Of a stretch of 64,000 bases of DNA, positions 45,248 to 59,300 are shown piece by piece. Location: assembly GCF_002999335.1 (NCBI RefSeq), contig NW_020312058.1, forward strand, positions 62,001 to 126,000, in the 5' to 3' direction. The DNA is from Cyclospora cayetanensis (lineage: Eukaryota > Apicomplexa > Conoidasida > Eucoccidiorida > Eimeriidae). Within the stretch, counting starts at the first letter, position 1, and every line of letters begins with the position of its first letter. A program made the translations under genes and the position numbers. The notes below the pieces were generated by a model. It made no database searches, was not told the origin of the DNA, and saw nothing but the letters and a program-made list of their open reading frames with translations.

Positions 45248-47007
45248 TCACTGAGCTGCCTCTGCCTCGTCCTCAGCTTCTTCTTGATCCTCGTCGTCGT
45301 CCTCCTCCTCGGGGTCGGTGATGCTCTCTGTATCGACGCGTCGCTGCCAATTCCAAGCCTCGCTGCCCTGGGAAGCTCGTTTCGCCTTTAGGGCTTGGAA
45401 TTCTGCAAACGGCAGACGCGGAATCAGACACGGAAGGGAAGCAGACTGTGCATGCAGCAGCACAGCACAGAGGGGCTGACGAACGGGTTGCAAGCGGTAG
45501 ACATACAGCCCCAAGAGGGATGCGGCAGCATCAGGCAGAGGAAACACCGGAATAGGAAGTACCACGACAAATTGTTCGTAGCAAAAAAACATCAAGGGGG
45601 AGGCAACAACGCAGAAAACAAACTGCAAAAGCCCACGACTCACCTGGTGAGGCCATGAGGTCGCGGACGGCAGCATAGGTTGATTCCTTCTTGTTGAATT
45701 CCTCTAGCGTCATTTGGTTCTGGCAATACTGCACGGGTGGGGGGTTCACTGCGGAGCGACAAGGAGAGCAGTGGCAGCGACGCAGTCTCTCTCTAGGAAG
45801 TGCGCGTCAAACGGCTCAAGAAACAGCGGGATAGAAATTACGACTCCATGTACAGAACTTCACGCGGGCTAGAGGGGTAGCAAGCGCAGGCCGATGGACT
45901 GCTCGATATTTTCACAAGGGACGTTTCAACCAATGCATGGATTCTTGTGATACATATATATATATATATTTATATGTATTTATATATATTTATATGTATC
46001 GCAAGAAATAGGTGCTCAGGTGGAACCAGAACACAAAGACACGACGGGTTCTACAAGCGGCTTGCCCTCTATTTCCCTTTCTCTCTTGTATGCCAGCATG
46101 CCTCGGATGAGGGATGTGACGAGCAGCAGCGTCAGCAGGGTGAAGGCCCCAAAGACTGCAGCGTCCAGGTACTGCCAGTCCGCAAGGACTGCAAGGCGAG
46201 CAGCAGCCTCCTTGAAGCCATGCTGATGCAGCATCAGCGCTGCCTCTTGCAGAAGGGGTCCCTGCATGCAGCAAGACAGCTACGGCAGCCCACGCCATAA
46301 TCGGGGGCGTTGCAGGAGGGGCAGACACCGTACTGACCGATTCTGGAGATACGTAAACAGCTGGAAAGACGCTCAAAATACGCACCACACGGAAGGCCTT
46401 GGGTGTGGCTGATGCACGGGGAAGGGCGGCGAGAAGCTTGAGAACTTCCACGTGCAGCCAATGAGAGGACGGCAACCCATACAGGATGCCTGCAACTGCA
46501 ACAACGGCACCCAGTGCAGCAACAGACAGCACGAACAAGAACACACCTCAGTCACACTGTCGGGATGGCCATACAAGGGCTCTTGTACTTCTGCAAGCGT
46601 AGCCACCTTAGCCCCAGGCAGTGCAGTGCCAACCATTTGCTTCCACAGAAGACATTAGGGGTCAGCTGGTCCCTTGGCTAAATAGATGCTGTGTACGACG
46701 CTAGCTGATGTACTAGGTAGCTTTCACAGAGCTAGGCAAATGAGTCAGCGGGAAGGGAAGGAGGGGACTGACTGGCAGCGCAGCCGAATCCAACTGAGTA
46801 GAAGATAAGATTTATCCAGAAGCTGCAACGCGAGGCCAAGGATACCTCGGGGGCTGTGCAAGAGCCATCTGGTTGATCTCCTGCACTTGAGTTCACCCAC
46901 TTATCTTTTCTATGGGAGTCCTCTGCTGAATATGCCCAGGTGCTGCAGGCCTGCGCTGAGGGGTTGCCCGCTGCTGCAGACTGCGCCTGTTGAGCTGTTG
47001 CCTTCAT
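45248..47007 (-). CDS. Hypothetical single-pass membrane protein, six exons
   Basis: I do not recognise this protein. Six exons fit in phase (265 codons, 264 aa): 47007-46846, 46639-46558, 46489-46386, 46261-46055, 45728-45644 and 45402-45248. The N-terminal part is polar (MKATAQQAQSAAAGN). A helical region follows (LHVEVLKLLAALPRA, then LMLHQHGFKEAAARLAVLAD). One membrane segment comes next (YLDAAVFGAFTLLTLLLVTS), then a basic stretch (MLAYKREREIEGKPL) and an acidic C-terminal tail. The positive residues after the membrane segment suggest the tail is cytosolic. The last two exons are well supported by splice sites. The junctions at 46639 and 46558 use weaker sites, so the N-terminal third could belong elsewhere. 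The intron 46054-45729 holds a TA-rich repeat. Confidence 0.5.
45951..46000. repeat. TA-rich microsatellite
   Basis: TATATA and TATGTATTTATA units inside the fourth intron of the putative membrane-protein gene. Confidence 0.8.
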
Positions 47008-49400
47008 TGCGTAACCAAGGAGTCCAGGGAGCAGGGAACAGCATGCAGAAAAGGAATTCTCTGTAATCAGGATTCTACGTTGCCGTCCGTGTCGCTGCTG
47101 CTACAGATGCAGCTGTCTGTACACTGGCGGATCAGGAGGGAGGGCCCTACGCCGAGACCTGCGGTCGGTAGGGGCGAGGGGCAGAAGGTTGCAGCCGACT
47201 AATAAATCCTTGCTGATGCCAATGATGAGGAAAAAAGAAACGGAACGCGAGCAGTTTCGCTTTGGAGGCTACGTCACTTGACCTCCCCCCTAGGGTGTAC
47301 CTCCACCACCGTAGGCCGCGGTCACGGGAGGTTGGTGAGCAGGAGGGAAATCAGCAGTAAGACGCCTAATATAAGCAGGCAAATGGATGCAAAAAAGCGT
47401 TTAAAAACTCGGAGTGTTATGCCTTGAAAACCACCAAACCAACGTCTCCGTGTGCACACAGCCCCATGCCTGCACCACTCCTCTCCCCCCTTTCCCACCA
47501 CAGCGCAGACGCAGAGGGGCACCTCTGGCATCATACAGCCTGGATATCCTGTCATGAAATTCGATTCATTTGTATGCTCCCCTTTAGTTTCATGAGTATG
47601 CACCGTTTAAAGCTGTGGCTACCTCCCCCCATCGCCTATTAGGCCTTATCTACTGGTTCTAAAGGCTGTCTTGGGGTTTGTTGAGGTATCTTCCACCTCT
47701 TTGGGCTTCCACTACCCCTGAAAAGGCATCTTTGGGCTTAGGAGGTACTTCGAGAGAGAGAAAAATGGAGTCAATGCTCTTCTCAGCTGCCACCCTCGGA
47801 CTTTGGTATGAGATTTCTAGTGGCAAACATTCTAGTCTAAGGTTTATACCTTTATATTGTTGCGGGGATCTATCTTTATATGCTAAATTTCCATGATGTA
47901 GGCCCAGAATTAATTCAGTGTACGTGACACCTCTAAATTGCTCTACGGGTTCCCCTAGCTGGTACGTGACCGTCCCTCTTTCACCGTAGCACTGCGTTGG
48001 ATGGTGGCTTCATAGCAAAGGGAGGGATGTAACGGGCTACGCTAGACTTCGACCCTCCCTTCTACATTCTGGTTAGTGGATCGGGCCAAGCTACCGCTAA
48101 ACACTTCCACTATAGCAAAGATTTAAGTAATTGGCTTCTCTGTTCTTATTTCTTGTTAACTGCAGAGTAGTTTTAGTTCGATACAACAAGTGGCAGTGCT
48201 GTGTGTGTTAGGCGCCATGTAGAGCTATCTGTGAAAGCTCGAAATGCTCAGAGTTTGCATCTACGCGCACCTTAGCTCTCTACCTCTTCTCATCTGAAAC
48301 TCAGGGGCGGAAGCAAGGAAGGCTGAAATTCTTTTAGAAAACTCATTAGTTTCCTAATCAGTTTGAACTCGAGATGAAGCTAAGTGCCACCCTATGGAGT
48401 CTCTAGATGGGGCATCACTGATGGTAGCATCGCGTGTCTCGATTTAGCTCTTCCCTCCTCATCCACTGGCTGTGGGTGCGGTGTGGTGTCAGCCTTCTCT
48501 ACAACAGGTGTCTTGTTTCGATCATATCATCTGATAATTTGATATTTTTCCGCAATAGTCGGATGAAAGCTCTGGCGATGGAAGTAGACGGTGACACAAT
48601 GCCTGTTGGGGTTGAAAAGGTTGGCTTACAAGCTGACTTGAACATAGTTGCTCCACGGTCCGTAGAAAGGCATGATTAGTCAGCCGATAGAAAGGTTATG
48701 GATGCATCAATAAATTATATAACGGAGAAGTACGACGGTCGTAAGGATGCTCACCTAATCGACGACTAAATTAGTTGGTTGGATGTGTACCTTGCTTCGT
48801 CCTTATCCACATAGGGAGAAACGGGTGCCTCTTGCAACACGATATATAAGGGGGAAACACTGCAGTGGTGACTCGGTTTATGTAGAAGAGCCATCTGCCT
48901 GCAAGTATTACTAGAGCTCAGGCCTGCCGCAAGCCCTGGCTTGTTGGTTCATGGCGCAAGCATTTTATAAGCAAGTCTTCAAAGATGCGAAAAGGCTGAA
49001 GCAGAGGAATCTATGAACAGTTTGGCCTATCAAGAAATATGAACCTTTGGCTCGCAGACGCCAAAACCTGTAAGAGCAGCTGCTGATCAATGGTTTACCG
49101 CAGATCTATTCGAAGCGTCAAGTCAGATAGTAACAGTATAGGCAGCAACTCAACTATTACCCACCCACTTATTGAGGCTTTCACCAACGATGGACTGGTT
49201 TGCGGTTTTAAGAGAAATAAGAGCAAATCGTCTATCTTTCTAGGAAAAGCTTGATCGGAAACTAGAAGCTGTGGACGTCGGTACTGTGTTAACAGGCCTT
49301 ACCATATTGTGTATGGTGTGAGAGCGGAAGCCAAATAGAACACTCGTTCTAAAGAAGTGCGGAGCGCCCCCCAATAACGCACATAGTTCTACTGCGGGAA
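47008..49400. other. Gene-poor stretch, no gene recognised
   Basis: More A+T-rich than the flanking gene blocks, without long open frames, CAG tracts or microsatellites. No LTR or terminal repeat of the downstream retroelement could be recognised by eye. Confidence 0.45.
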
Positions 49401-50479
49401 ATTCGATCGCATACTCCGAAATTGCAAGCGCATGAGAGAAGCCAACGAATTTGAACGATGAGACAGGGATCAGCGGATGCACACCGTTTGGCCAGCAAAG
49501 AAGGCGCATCGAGAAAACAGGAAGCCCTTCCCCACGCAGGCTGCAGCGGAGTACATGGGGGCAGAGAGGATAGAGCCGCAATCAAGGATATACCACGGGT
49601 CAAATCTGTGTGGTTACAGGTTCCTATTAATACTGCAAAATTGCAAGCTTCATTTTGCTCTGAATGTGATATGGATCAGTTAGCCGACGAGACTACACAC
49701 AGATGCAATAGGCTTGATCACTCATTAGCACTATTCAAGAAATTAAGTTTTGAAGACAGGCAGCATATTGCAAAATTATGGATAGCTGCGACAGTGAAAT
49801 GGCACTTTAAAGCGGAATTGTACTTTACCACAATGTTTTGTTACCTCTAGGTTAGACCTGTGCACCGTAGCGCTATCATAGGCGTGCCATGGGCCATCCA
49901 ACGGGGCGAATGCGTTTGCCAGTTGCATCCTCTGAAGTTTAATGCGCCGGGAATCTCTTGTAAGAAGCAGTTCCTGATCTTTCAAAGAACGCTCCTTATA
50001 CCTAGTGTGAGCGGGGTAAAGTAGGCTCGGCGGTGCAGCAATAGAAGGCAGCTCTAAGCATGCTTTTCGTATTACTGGCTCTTTAACTGGAAAAGGGAAT
50101 TCGATTGAACTTCCGGCCGAAGGACAGCAGGTTGAAGCAATCAATAAAGGTGCGTTGGTTGCTGTGCTCAATAATGACGAATTGCGAGCAGGCTGGCCAC
50201 CTGCTGGTCGTCCACCTCAACTTTTTAAGCTGATGCCCGGGTCAGCGTCAAGGTGTGTTTCGCGCTATCGGAAGCTCCTACAGCAAGAGGAGAGGTCTAA
50301 GCGGCAGGCCGATGACTTGCTGTAGAAGGCGAAATGCAAGAGTGGACGAGCGCCTTTAAGCATTACTCGGTCTTCGTGCCGGTAAAAACGGAAGGTGGCA
50401 CATGGGCATGAGCATCAAATCCGTGAAAAAAGATTACTGCGAGGCAAAAGTTCCTGGTGCCGCATATTGATGAATTAAC

Positions 50480-52335
50480 TTACAGCACGCACTGATTAAT
50501 AGTGCCACTGACAGACTGCGCAGACAGTTTCATACAAAGCTTTACACACCCTAATTGTAATTATCCAACAACCTTCCACACTTGCACCCACACAGTCGAG
50601 TGTACCTGTATGGCTTTTGGACTTGCTAATGTCCCCTCCGAACTGCAACAGGAGATTGATCAGGACTTAAGTGATTGGATCAAAGAGGCGCGGGACGGCT
50701 TCCTACATGTACAGTCTCTTGGTCTTCAGCCAACACTTGCAAGAGCACCTACAGCACCTACGCCAAGGGCGCTCTTGCTGTTCCGGGACAAGCAGCTGTA
50801 TGTGAAGGCAGGCCAGTGTGCACTTTTGATTATGCTTCTGAGGCATCATGTTCTGGCGCTAAATATTGAGCCATATTAGGCAGATTTGACGGCGACCAAG
50901 GAATGGCCATTACCGCTACGCATCTGCAAGGACGCTATAGTTTTATGTGGACTTGCGTCGGATTACTGAATTTAGTTTCCAAATATGCTCAGATCGCTGC
51001 ACCGCTCACCCATCTTTCTAAAAGAATTGCAGTCTTTAACCTGGACAGAGGAGTTGCGCCGCAGCACAGACGCTATTCGGGTGCCGCACAACTCTTCGCT
51101 TCTTGCGCCTCCTGATATAAGCGTCACCTCTTCTTTAAGACCGACACAACTAACGTATCAGTGAGTTCGATTCTCTCCCAATACGTTATTCGTTCTCCAA
51201 AGTACCAAACTGTTGCTTGTCAATCTCATTGCTTCGCTGAACCAAAACAGCGGAATGCAGCGCGGGAATATCACTCTGCAGATCGACGGTGAATCTTTAA
51301 TGCACTTTGTGAAGAGTGTGCAAACTGTGAAGACCCCAGAGCTGTGCGCTTACTCAGGCGCCTTTTTCAGTACGACGTTACCTCAGAGCATATTTAAGGC
51401 GCCACCAACGCAGTTTCCAGCGACGCGCTCTCGCGACAACCCACCAATTCACTGAAGGGCAGCGCAACCGCTCTCGTCTGTGACGATTCGCGTCTTCGTG
51501 ATAATTGCTCAAGCCTCATGCTTTAAACACCAATATAGCCGCTAATATTTAAAACAGTTTAGAAGGACAAACAGGCGAAGCACTACCTAGTTGAGGATGG
51601 CCTGCTCGTGGTTCAAAAACATACCAGGAACGGAGTTCCTGGTATGTTTTGACTTAGCTCCCATCGTTTTACGCAAAACACATGGTCATGTCGTTCGGAT
51701 CAAAATAAAATTCACATTACAATGAAAGGCTACACACGATCGTTTGGGTGGCCTTTGATGCGTCCAGTGGAGTAGAAGTAAGCACTGTCATGCCCAGGTT
51801 GTCAGCACCTGAAGCCACGCAGTTCTAAATCTGACATTTTACAAAGCCTTCTAGTTCCTGAATGAATTAGGGGTAATCAGGTCATGGACACTGTTGGTTC
51901 GCCAAGGGTCGAGGGTCAGGATAGCATCTACGTTATTATTGGCAGACTCAGGAACATGCTCATTTTATCACCTGGTCCAGCTCTGTCGCGGCTCGGGATA
52001 TTGCTCAAGTAATTTAGACCCAAACCTAAAAGCTCAAAACATTCTCCAGGAGAATTTTTACGTAGAGATATCCGAAATCTACAATTTTTTTGCTGCTCGT
52101 ATCGCGTGCCTTTCTGCCCCGCCTACACATTGGGTATAATAGAACACTACAAAGCTCCCTAAGGCACATGGACAGACAGAGCGCATCAGCCGCCCCCTTC
52201 TGCAGTTTATTACTGTGCACGCACAAGTTCAATTGCTTGGCTAGGGGTTCTTCCTTGTGCTGACTGAGATCATAATGCGACAGCGCACTCGTCTACGAGC
52301 TGCTCTTTCGTATCCCTGGTCTCCAAATAGGAGCC
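50480..52335 (+). pseudogene. Degenerate Ty3/gypsy-like retrotransposon pol region
   Basis: Conserved pol landmarks occur in the right order on the plus strand but in shifting frames with many stops. A reverse-transcriptase motif MAFGLANVP lies at about 50610. A connection/RNase H region is visible at about 50940-51450 (LTWTEELRRSTDAI). The integrase core is visible from about 51740 (WVAFDASSG) to the HGQTERI motif at about 52165. This order, reverse transcriptase then RNase H then integrase, is that of Ty3/gypsy (Metaviridae) elements; chromovirus-related fragments are known in Eimeria. The copy is clearly dead. Sequence at about 49450-50450 may hold eroded gag and protease, but no motif there is convincing. 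Neither LTR was identified. Confidence 0.75.
51616..51650. repeat. Perfect 16-bp inverted repeat with 3-nt loop
   Basis: AAAACATACCAGGAAC, the spacer GGA, then its exact reverse complement GTTCCTGGTATGTTTT. It lies between the RNase H and integrase parts of the retroelement relic. Confidence 0.92.
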
Positions 52336-52339
52336 TTGC

Positions 52340-53449
52340 TCCGAATAATGCCTGAGCCTTGTGGTCTGGCATCAGCCTCCGCTTTCAGCGGCGGGGGTTC
52401 TAGAGTGGCGCTGGCTAGTGCAAGCGAATGCATCCCAAAATCTCAAGACTGCGTTTGCATTTTGTCTACTTCAAAAAACTCGGAGGGCGCTGGGCTACTA
52501 AAGTGCACACATTCCTGCGAGCTCTTCTAACCCCAATGGGCACCACCACCCCAGCCGTCGATGTTGCTGAAGTCGTACGGATGGCCACTTTACTCAAGTT
52601 TGAGCAGACAACCCTACTCTGTTGCTTCAAGGCCGTCTTGAATATGTAGCTTGCGGGCTCTAGAGGCAAGAGATTGTTACAGACAAGGGTGCAAGGGCGG
52701 GAAGACGTGCCGCTGGCTGGGATTCATCTAAAAGCAACGCAGCCTAGAGCGACACCCTTTCCGGTATCTTGCCGTTCACTACCCTCCGTAAAAACTTCTT
52801 GCTGCCTAGGATGAGGAGAGACTACTAGCTCCCCCTCGTCACCATACTGCACACCGTCGACTCTGGAACGAACTGCAGGCCCAAGATTGCGCCGTGAACC
52901 GCGCAGCATCGCGAGACAAGCCCCCCACAACTCCATCAAAAAAAAAAAAGACGGCTTCCCTATGCTGCTTCTACTTCCAAAGAAATGCAGCTGGGTGAGC
53001 AGCAGAAGGGCTGCGCATCTAAGCAGGCATCCGAAGTGCAGAAGTAGTTGGAAAACGACACAGCGAGTCTGCGACTGAGATCCACCTGCACACCGCCCGA
53101 GGTACCGTTCTGCCCGATGGCTCGAAAACGGCTACACCCAAGGGGGCACAATCTGACGCTCCTTCTAAGCGTAGCGCGTTGGTAGCAGTGACGAGGACAT
53201 GTGACCGAGCACTAATGCGCGGTAGCAGCCTCATGCCAGTGACTACGCAAGTTTGCTAAGAGGTCCTCTTTACATCTGCTGACTTTTGATGACAAATTAG
53301 GGGGCCCCTATTACGGAACCAGCGGCTGGACCCTGTGTGCGCCAGCGTTTTCTTGGCTTATGTTACGGGCTAAGGTGGAGTGTATTTGACTCATTTGTTA
53401 TAATTAGGTGGATTGTTCTCCGGCCACCTCCGCACGATCCAGAAGACGC
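52340..53449. other. Gene-free spacer after the retroelement relic
   Basis: No supported exon. A possible 3' remnant of the element is not recognisable. There are two short A runs and no microsatellites. Confidence 0.45.
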
Positions 53450-56279
53450 CTAAAGCCACTGCTTCAGATCTCGCATCGAGCCCACGCGGCGATGCAGCAA
53501 ATCCCATCCCTCCTCCTCTAAGATGCGTCGGCGATGGCTGTACCGCCGTCTCGCGAGGCTCTCTTCACAGCTAGCCAGTGCAGAGCTAGCCGAGGCAGTA
53601 AGTTCCCCATCTGCCCCCTCTCCAGCAGCACCGGTGGAGGCAGCCGCAGCAGCCTTGGCTCTGCTGGCCCTTGCAGCTGCTCGACCTAGCAGCAGTTTCC
53701 CTTGCTGACTGGATATCCTCTGCAAGGAATCTTCGAGATCTTCGCTGCTAACGACCCATGCGTCCGATGCAGCGGCTCCTTTATCTGCTGCTGTTGCTGC
53801 TCCTTCGTCTGCTGCTCCTGCTCCATCACCTTCCAGGAGTTGGCTGCTCCTCAAGCGACCCCATCTGTGCAGCACCAGAGTCCGCACGAGGGAAGATCTG
53901 GCGTTTTCGCGAAGCTAAAGGCGACTGCTGAGATGCACGGGGGGACGTCAGTTTGCGGTAGGCTACCTACCTGTCTGTCGCAACTGCTTGATGCAGCAAC
54001 ACGGAGTAGCGCCGGTGGGGGGGACCGGCTTCCATCAAGCAAGAAAGCGTCTCCTGAAGATCTGGGGGGGCGAAAACAGAGCTCAGGCGCAGCACGTGGC
54101 GGCTTGTAGCGTTCAGAAGGGTTTCGGACTCTAAAGAGGCCTCTTTGGCTCGCTTCTGGGGTGACAAGCACAAAGGCACAAAAGCACAACAAGCACTGCT
54201 GGCAGTGGCATGCATGATTTCAGGCTGCATGCAGGAGGGGTCTCTGGCGCGTTGGCACGACAGATAGGGCCGTAGATGATTGTTTGCCGTGCCAGAAGAG
54301 GAACAAGCGAGAAAAAGGCTGTCGTGCACAGATTGGGGGTGTTCTTGGAAGCGGCGGCAGGGGAAGAGGGGCACACTAAAAGGGGAGAGAAAGTGCTGGA
54401 TCGTGGAAGCAAAAGGGGTTTTGAATGGAGAATGGAGCGTAGGGAGGAGAGGAAGAAAGGAGAACAAACCAGGAAGCGAGCGAGGCGGGAGAGGTCCTGG
54501 GGTTCAAGCACCTCCAGGTGTCTATGGATGAGTCGCGCCAAGACGTCGAAGACTGGGGTGTTCAGCTTTCCGTTCCGAAGCAAGATCTGCAGGCGTGGAA
54601 GCGATAGACGTGCATCGTGCACAGAGGAATCTATGGAGTGAACTTTTTGCCGCGAAAGTAGAGCAGAAGGTGCAGCACTTGCTGTAGCGGAGAGAGACGA
54701 ACTAGAGGGCACCACAGACACTGTCGGAGGTGCCCGCTGTACGCAGAGAGGAGGTGGGCGAGAGAATCAGCAGCAGCAGCAGTGGTGGCAGTGGCTTCAC
54801 TAACCTCTGCTAGCAAGGCGACGTCGCTAAGACCCCCCCCAGGAGTCTCCTGCAGCGTCAGCACCCTCTCCGCGAGGCTCTGAGGAAGCAGGCACCCAAA
54901 AGAAGCAGCAGCAGGAGTCATTCTGCATTCTGCAGCAGGGAGATGCAGTCTGTCGCCGCAGCAGCAAACCGAGGAAAGCAACTAGAGCTCCTGCGAGAAA
55001 GCGTGGAGGGCATGCGAGAGCCAAGGTGAGACCGTACTGCGAGCACTGAGGCTTTGAGAGGGCGAGAGACAGAGGATGCCGCGGCAAAAGCCGCAGCACA
55101 AACAACCTGAGGAAGGCGCAGCAGCTTCAAGGATCGCGAAGTGCACGAAGAGAAGAGAGACAGTTCAAAATGCCACGCGCAGCAGAGTCGTGAGAGCAAC
55201 ACCCCTCCAAAAGGGAAGAAGAGACAGGACGGTAGAACGGGAGCATCAAAGCTTGCCGCCATCCGCAAGTTGCAGCTTGGCGTGAGTGCAACAAGACACA
55301 GATGCAGAAGGCTCTAGCACAGACAGCAAGACGGGGTGGCGTAAATATCACAGGCACACGGTTTAAGGGAGAAGGCAGGAGCAGGAGACAAGGAGAGACC
55401 TCGAAACGAAGCGCAAAAGCAGAGCGCAGCAGTGCGAACAGGCATCGGAAAAGAAGAAGCAGGCAGAAAAGAGGGCACTGCTAACCTCTTCCAGTCGCAG
55501 TGTAGGGCCCATGTCTCTCAGCACCTCGAGGAGGGCTGCATGCTTCTGCAGAGACACCAAAGAAAAACGAGGTGTGCAGAGCGTGGTGCATGCCTCGCCA
55601 CTTGTCTCTGAATTTGCCATCAGTTGCTATGCGATGATGCTTTGCGGGGACGAAATACCGCATGCCCCTCTCGAAAAGCACATAAAAGCCATGAAAAAAA
55701 AAGGATGCCTCGAAAAGCAGTGTACTGTGCACACGCGAACCGACGCACGACAGCGCCAGCAGCCAGCCGTGCGAAACGGCGCCGAAGCTGCTACTCCTGA
55801 CTGCGCAGTCAGGCATCCTTCAGGTGAAGTAAACGAGCAAAATAGGTGGATTACAGAGCCATCTGAGGCTCTCTTCCGCACACCTCTCGGATACTCGGCA
55901 GATCTGGCGGCAATTGCACCGCTGTACACCTCCCCGTTAAGGCCACACTGCAGCAACAAGCGCCACAGCAACCGCAGTGGCGATCGAGATGCAGACACAC
56001 ACGACAACTTCAAGATGCAAGCGACGAGGCTATACGGAAAAGGGGAAATGAGGCAACGCAAGAGGCGGAGACCGCTTCTTTGCACAGAGGCGGCATTCGA
56101 AACGCAACATGGCAAGGCGTGATCTGCAGTGCACGCCTTGGATTTTTGAGCATGGCCAAACTTCGACGGAGAGGGCAGAGAGAAGGACGCACAAAAGAAA
56201 AAAGGAGGGAGGCAAACACAGGCATCAAGATATCAAGAAGCATAGAGGCACACAGACAGACAGAAAGAGAGAGACAGAC

Positions 56280-56348
<69 letters not shown>

Positions 56349-59300
56349 CCGTGGGAAGCACTCTGTAGACGCATCACACCTTTGAGGGCAGCAGTCATAG
56401 AGATATCTGTGAATATGCTCTAGAACAGCCAGCAGCAGCTCAACGTCGTTAGCCTTTAGATGGCGCATGCCTTCTAGAGACCTCCCAAGAAGCAACGGAG
56501 AGAACATGGCAAAAGGGCGCTCAGCTGCAGACACACTCCAACAAAGCAACAGCGGCAACAGGCTGCACCCCACAAAAAGGTGCGCAGCACTGGCTTGTGA
56601 AGCTGCAGCAAAGAGCAGCGAGAAACGGTGCTTCAAGGGCAGTGTGGAAAAGGATCCGTCAGACACACAGCCACAGCTCCCATACGACACACACAGACAT
56701 GGCGGCAACACAGTCCTTCAGAGGCTTACGGGGAGCCTGTCGAATAGCCTCTTGCACCTGCTTGCTAAGCAACTGCAGAAAGGACCAGTCTCTGTACTTT
56801 AGTGCGGCAAAAGCCTCAACTGTAGCAAAGGCACACATATCTAGAAGGCAGCTTTCTTTACCCGCCTCCGACACCCTCCCTTGCAGTTTTCGAGACTTTT
56901 GTGACCCCCCTTTTCCTCCCTTCTTCCTGCGGTGAGACTCCCCGTCTACAGACGTCAAAAAAGGGTGCTTGTGGTTGCTGCGCCAGGCTTTCCCATTATG
57001 CTGAAAGGTTTGTGGTGTGTGTGTGTCTCTCTCTCACGGAAATCAACGAGCTGCTCCAAAGAAGGCACAATTCCACTGGCTGCCTTCTGTCGCCGCTGCT
57101 GCCCTTTGGGTGCTGCTGCAACTCCCGAGGCTTCCTGGATCCAGACTTCATCTGACTTCCACTGCGCAGCGTTTGAACGCCCCTCCTCGCTGCCAATGCT
57201 GCTGCCTTTTCCGGGAATTTCGCTTGACACGGCAGCAGCAGCTGCCGCCGCTGCATGCACCCGTCGCTGTATTTCTGCGGCAACGGCACTTACGAGACCA
57301 TAGTGATGCAGCTGCGCACCTGCATAGCCCTGTAGCAAACATAAACACACTCACAGATAAACAAGGGAAGCACATGCACCAGCAGCAGTGTTTTCCTGCC
57401 CATCGCATCAATGCCAAGCATGTCAATACATACACATATATCTATATATATAGATACATCCATGTATATATAAATGCATATACATATATATACAAATACA
57501 TATATATATATATATGTATATTAGCACAGCACAGAATCAACAGCGGCAGGTGAGTAACCTGAAGCAGCTTGAGAAGATCTCCTGCTGGCATTTCGGAGAG
57601 GTATGGCATTGCTGCGGCTGCGATGGCGTTGAGAAGGAACTTGTGCTGCAGCCGTACAAAGCCAAGAGCAGCTGCTGCAGTTGCCAGCTGATGCGGATAC
57701 AGCAACGGTAACTGGGGCATGAGGTGTCTCGACAGCTTGTCCACTGCTGCAGTGGCTCGCAACTGAGCGAGCAACCAGCACACCCGCGGCAGATCTGCAG
57801 CAGAAGCAGCAGCAACGTCAAAGACACTCATGGAAACAGCGAGAACGCGGCATATCAACGCATCGGCAGGCAAAAGATCCCCGAAAAACATCCGTCCCTG
57901 GCATGTCGAGACGGCGTTTTTTCGCGGTGTCACCAGCCGCAGTTTGACTCCCGGGAGCAACATAAAGGCTTTAGCAGCGACGGCAGGAATCTCCAACAGG
58001 ATACTTGATGACTGACTTTCAAACCTTCTGGAGGCTTTGAGGATATCTCGGCAAAGAATTCTGAAGCGGAAACACGAGGGGTCGCATCCCCCCAAGGCTA
58101 CAAGCCGCTCGAGTGAGTGCAGCAGCAAGAAGCAGCTGCGCGGCTGCACATGCCTGTCGCAATACATATACACACACACAGAGAGAGAGAGAGAAACGCC
58201 AAAGCACTGCACTCGCAGGCAGCAAAGGCCACTCCGTCACAAGAAGACGGCAAAACACACCCTGGCGTCTTGCAGCGAAGCCTCAGCGCGTAATTTACGG
58301 CGGCTCTACCCCCTGCAAAGGCGAGATTTGCACTAGCTGCAGTAAGGGCACCAAAATATCGCGCAGCGACATCGGCTACGGGCTGAAACAAGAGCACTGC
58401 AAGGGAGACTGTTTGCCTGCCTGTCTGACCTGTAGGCTTCAATGACATGCAGCAGCTGCTGCGCGTCCGTAGCTGCGGCGATTCTTTTCTTCCATCTGAG
58501 CGTCTTGAGAGATGAGGCTTTGGCAGCGGCAAAGGGAGCCTCATACACAAATCGCATGCGCTGGGTGGCTTCAAGTGCGCGAGGGCGAACAAAGAACTCT
58601 CGATATCTTGAAAAGCTGCCTGTTCCCACTCTCTTGTGGAACCGATAGTAGAATCCACGCTGCACAGAAACAGAGCCGTGAAGGCAGCGGCAGAAGAAGT
58701 CAGAAGAAGGGCGCAGGGATGGCAGATACATAGCAGTGGCAGCGGAAAAGATTTTTTGCTGCACGGCGTACAGGAGACAGGAAACGGGGAATGCATGCAC
58801 ACAAAAGAGATTTCGTGCAGACAGGAGAGCTGGATCGAAGGCAGATCACACACAGCTCTCCTCTTGAAATATGTGTGAAGGCGGAGGGAGTTTTGAGACG
58901 CAGCGGCAGCTCGAACAGCGACAGGCAGCAGCGAGGAGGCAGCAGAGACAGGAGGGAAGCAGAGGAGGAAGAGAGAGAGGGTCAGAAAGATATGGAGGGT
59001 AGAGGTAAAAGGGCAAGGGGTTATTACGGGGGGTTGTTGGGGAGGGAGTATGTAAGTGCGAGGTATGTCTCAAGAGTGGCGTCGAGCTGCAGCAGAGGGA
59101 AAACTCGGAGCAGAAGCGAAGCTTACCGTCTGTTGGAATCTGGATGCCTCTGACTTCAGTTCTACCGGTGTAGTAATGGCAAAGCCTGAAGCGCTTTGGG
59201 AGCTTCGTAAGGCAACAAGGCCAGTGCCAAATAAGCTCCTGCTACCACTGTGAAGTGCACGAAAGACTTTCTTGCCAAAGACTGCCTTACCAATGCCAAT

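Noticed and set aside
56080..56423. Arg/Glu-rich plus-strand frames ending in a perfect Arg-Glu run
   Set aside because: They are created by the (GA)n microsatellite.
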